A DNA stretch of 15,195 nt from Geobacter sp. UBA6169 (GTDB lineage Bacteria > Desulfobacterota > Desulfuromonadia > Geobacterales > Pseudopelobacteraceae): assembly GCA_002422265.1 (NCBI GenBank), contig DIUB01000175.1:5980-21174 (forward strand). Reading direction: 5' to 3'. Position numbers and translations under genes: made by a program. Of this stretch, positions 14,287-15,195 are shown one piece after another; position 1 is the stretch's first letter, and each line of letters begins with the position of its first letter. Under the pieces are notes generated by a model, which saw only the letters and a list, made by a program, of their open reading frames with translations, had not been told where the DNA came from and did no database searches.

Positions 14287-15195
14287 TCAGGCTCCCGGAT
14301 TCAAGGCTTCCAGCTCGGGCAGAATGAATCGTCCGCCTTTCTGGATCTGTCGCCCATCAAACCAGATCTCACCATCCTGCATCAGACGCACCATATCCCA
14401 ATGCACTGCCGAGCTGTTACCGTTGTCTGCCTCATCATAGGCCTGACCAGGGGTAAAATGAATCGATCCGGAGATTTTTTCATCAAACAGGATGTTCCGC
14501 ATCGGGGTGCGGATGTTTGGGTTGACCCCCAGGGCAAACTCGCCGATATACCGCGCTCCGTCATCGGTATCCAGAATCTTGTTCAGGGCGTCGGTCATGG
14601 CTCCGGCAGTGGCCTGGACAATCTTGCCATCCTTGAATTCCAGCCTGATGTTGTTAAACTCCTTGCCCTGGTAGATTGTCGGACAGTTGTAGGTGATATA
14701 TCCCTGTACCGAATCCCGCACCGGTGCGGTAAACACCTCGCCGTCCGGTATGTTGTAGCGGCCATCGCACTTGATGCTTTGCAACCCCTTGATGCTGAAC
14801 CGCAGATCCGTATCCGGCCCGGTCAGACGCACCTGATCGGTCTTGTCCATCAGTTTTTTCAGCTTTTCCATCTTGCGTGATTCTGCAGCCCAATCCACAC
14901 AGCAGGCAGCAAAGAGATAATCCTCATACTCATCCAGGCTCATCCGCGCCTCCTGAGCAGCCCCTTGGGTAGGAAAACGGGTCACCACCCATTTGGTGTG
15001 CCGCACCCGTTGGTCCACCAGCGGACGGGTCAGCTTCTGGTACGCCACCATCGCCTGCTGGTTGCTGTTCGCATTGACCATGGAGTTTTCACCGGCCGAG
15101 ATACCGATATAGGCGGTCAGGGTCTTGTAGAAATCCAGCTTGTGCTGGGGAAATACCGCCAACTGTTTTTTTGAGGCCAGGTTGTAGAATTGACG
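14287..15195 (-). CDS. aminopeptidase, M29 (thermophilic aminopeptidase) type, 5' end cut by window edge
   Basis: This is a metal-dependent exopeptidase of the M29/AmpS-AmpT type that removes N-terminal amino acids from peptides. The frame is open to the window edge (first visible residues RQFYNLASKKQLAVFPQH), giving 302 residues before the stop. The family is usually about 370-410, so roughly 70-100 N-terminal residues lie outside. The C-terminal metal and catalytic region is visible: GEFALGVNP, then GSIHFTPGQAYDEADNGN followed by SAVHWDMVRLM, supplying the expected Glu, His and Asp ligands. An internal TTG at 15162 should not be taken as the start because coding-like sequence continues upstream. 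It is the first visible gene of the long minus-strand block, 4 bp before the Sua5/YciO gene. Physiological substrate unknown. Confidence 0.9.
   Translation of the reverse strand, partial: RQFYNLASKKQLAVFPQHKLDFYKTLTAYIGISAGENSMVNANSNQQAMVAYQKLTRPLVDQRVRHTKWVVTRFPTQGAAQEARMSLDEYEDYLFAACCVDWAAESRKMEKLKKLMDKTDQVRLTGPDTDLRFSIKGLQSIKCDGRYNIPDGEVFTAPVRDSVQGYITYNCPTIYQGKEFNNIRLEFKDGKIVQATAGAMTDALNKILDTDDGARYIGEFALGVNPNIRTPMRNILFDEKISGSIHFTPGQAYDEADNGNSSAVHWDMVRLMQDGEIWFDGRQIQKGGRFILPELEALNPGA

Noticed and set aside
13668..14327. Plus-strand open frame of 219 codons opposite the Sua5/YciO gene
   Set aside because: It is antisense to a clear conserved gene, with low-complexity His/Gln/Gly-rich translation typical of a shadow frame.

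Overview
The window looks like chromosomal DNA of a Geobacteraceae-type anaerobe (Desulfuromonadia; Geobacter, Trichlorobacter or Pelobacter-like). This is inferred from the indolepyruvate:ferredoxin oxidoreductase pair beside a phenylacetate-CoA ligase, GAF-GGDEF and EAL-HDOD signalling proteins, an M29-type aminopeptidase, the compact gene order and the moderately high GC. No phage, transposase, CRISPR array, tRNA or rRNA is visible.

Layout. (1) Positions 1-3820, minus strand: iorA, iorB and paaK (3' end cut by the window edge), a module for anaerobic oxidation of aryl pyruvates to aryl-acetyl-CoA and for activation of aryl acetates. A strong sigma70-type promoter lies before iorA. The iorB-paaK gap is filled by a 156-bp palindromic repeat element. 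(2) Positions 3821-4032: divergent promoter region. (3) Positions 4033-6462, plus strand: three overlapping genes forming an MCE (mammalian cell entry)-type envelope module. They encode an ABC-ATPase-like protein that has lost its ATPase motifs, a membrane-anchored MCE protein and a TPR lipoprotein. There is no permease gene. (4) Positions 6454-15195, minus strand: eleven tightly packed genes. In transcription order they are an M29-like aminopeptidase (5' end cut), a Sua5/YciO/YrdC protein, a GAF-GGDEF diguanylate cyclase, queD, queE, a creatininase-family hydrolase, an unrecognised small protein, an rlmD-like rRNA methyltransferase, ihfB, a Ppx/GppA phosphatase and an EAL-HDOD protein.

How the genes work together. 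The 8.7-kb minus block has no gap over 56 bp and several 4-8 bp overlaps, so much of it is probably co-transcribed. It mixes tRNA and rRNA modification (queD, queE, Sua5/YciO, rlmD) with cyclic-di-GMP signalling at two points, phosphate/(p)ppGpp metabolism and a nucleoid protein. The most unusual content is the MCE module with its intact but motif-less ATPase homologue, and the 43-nt-armed inverted repeat built from 9-10-nt units between iorB and paaK.
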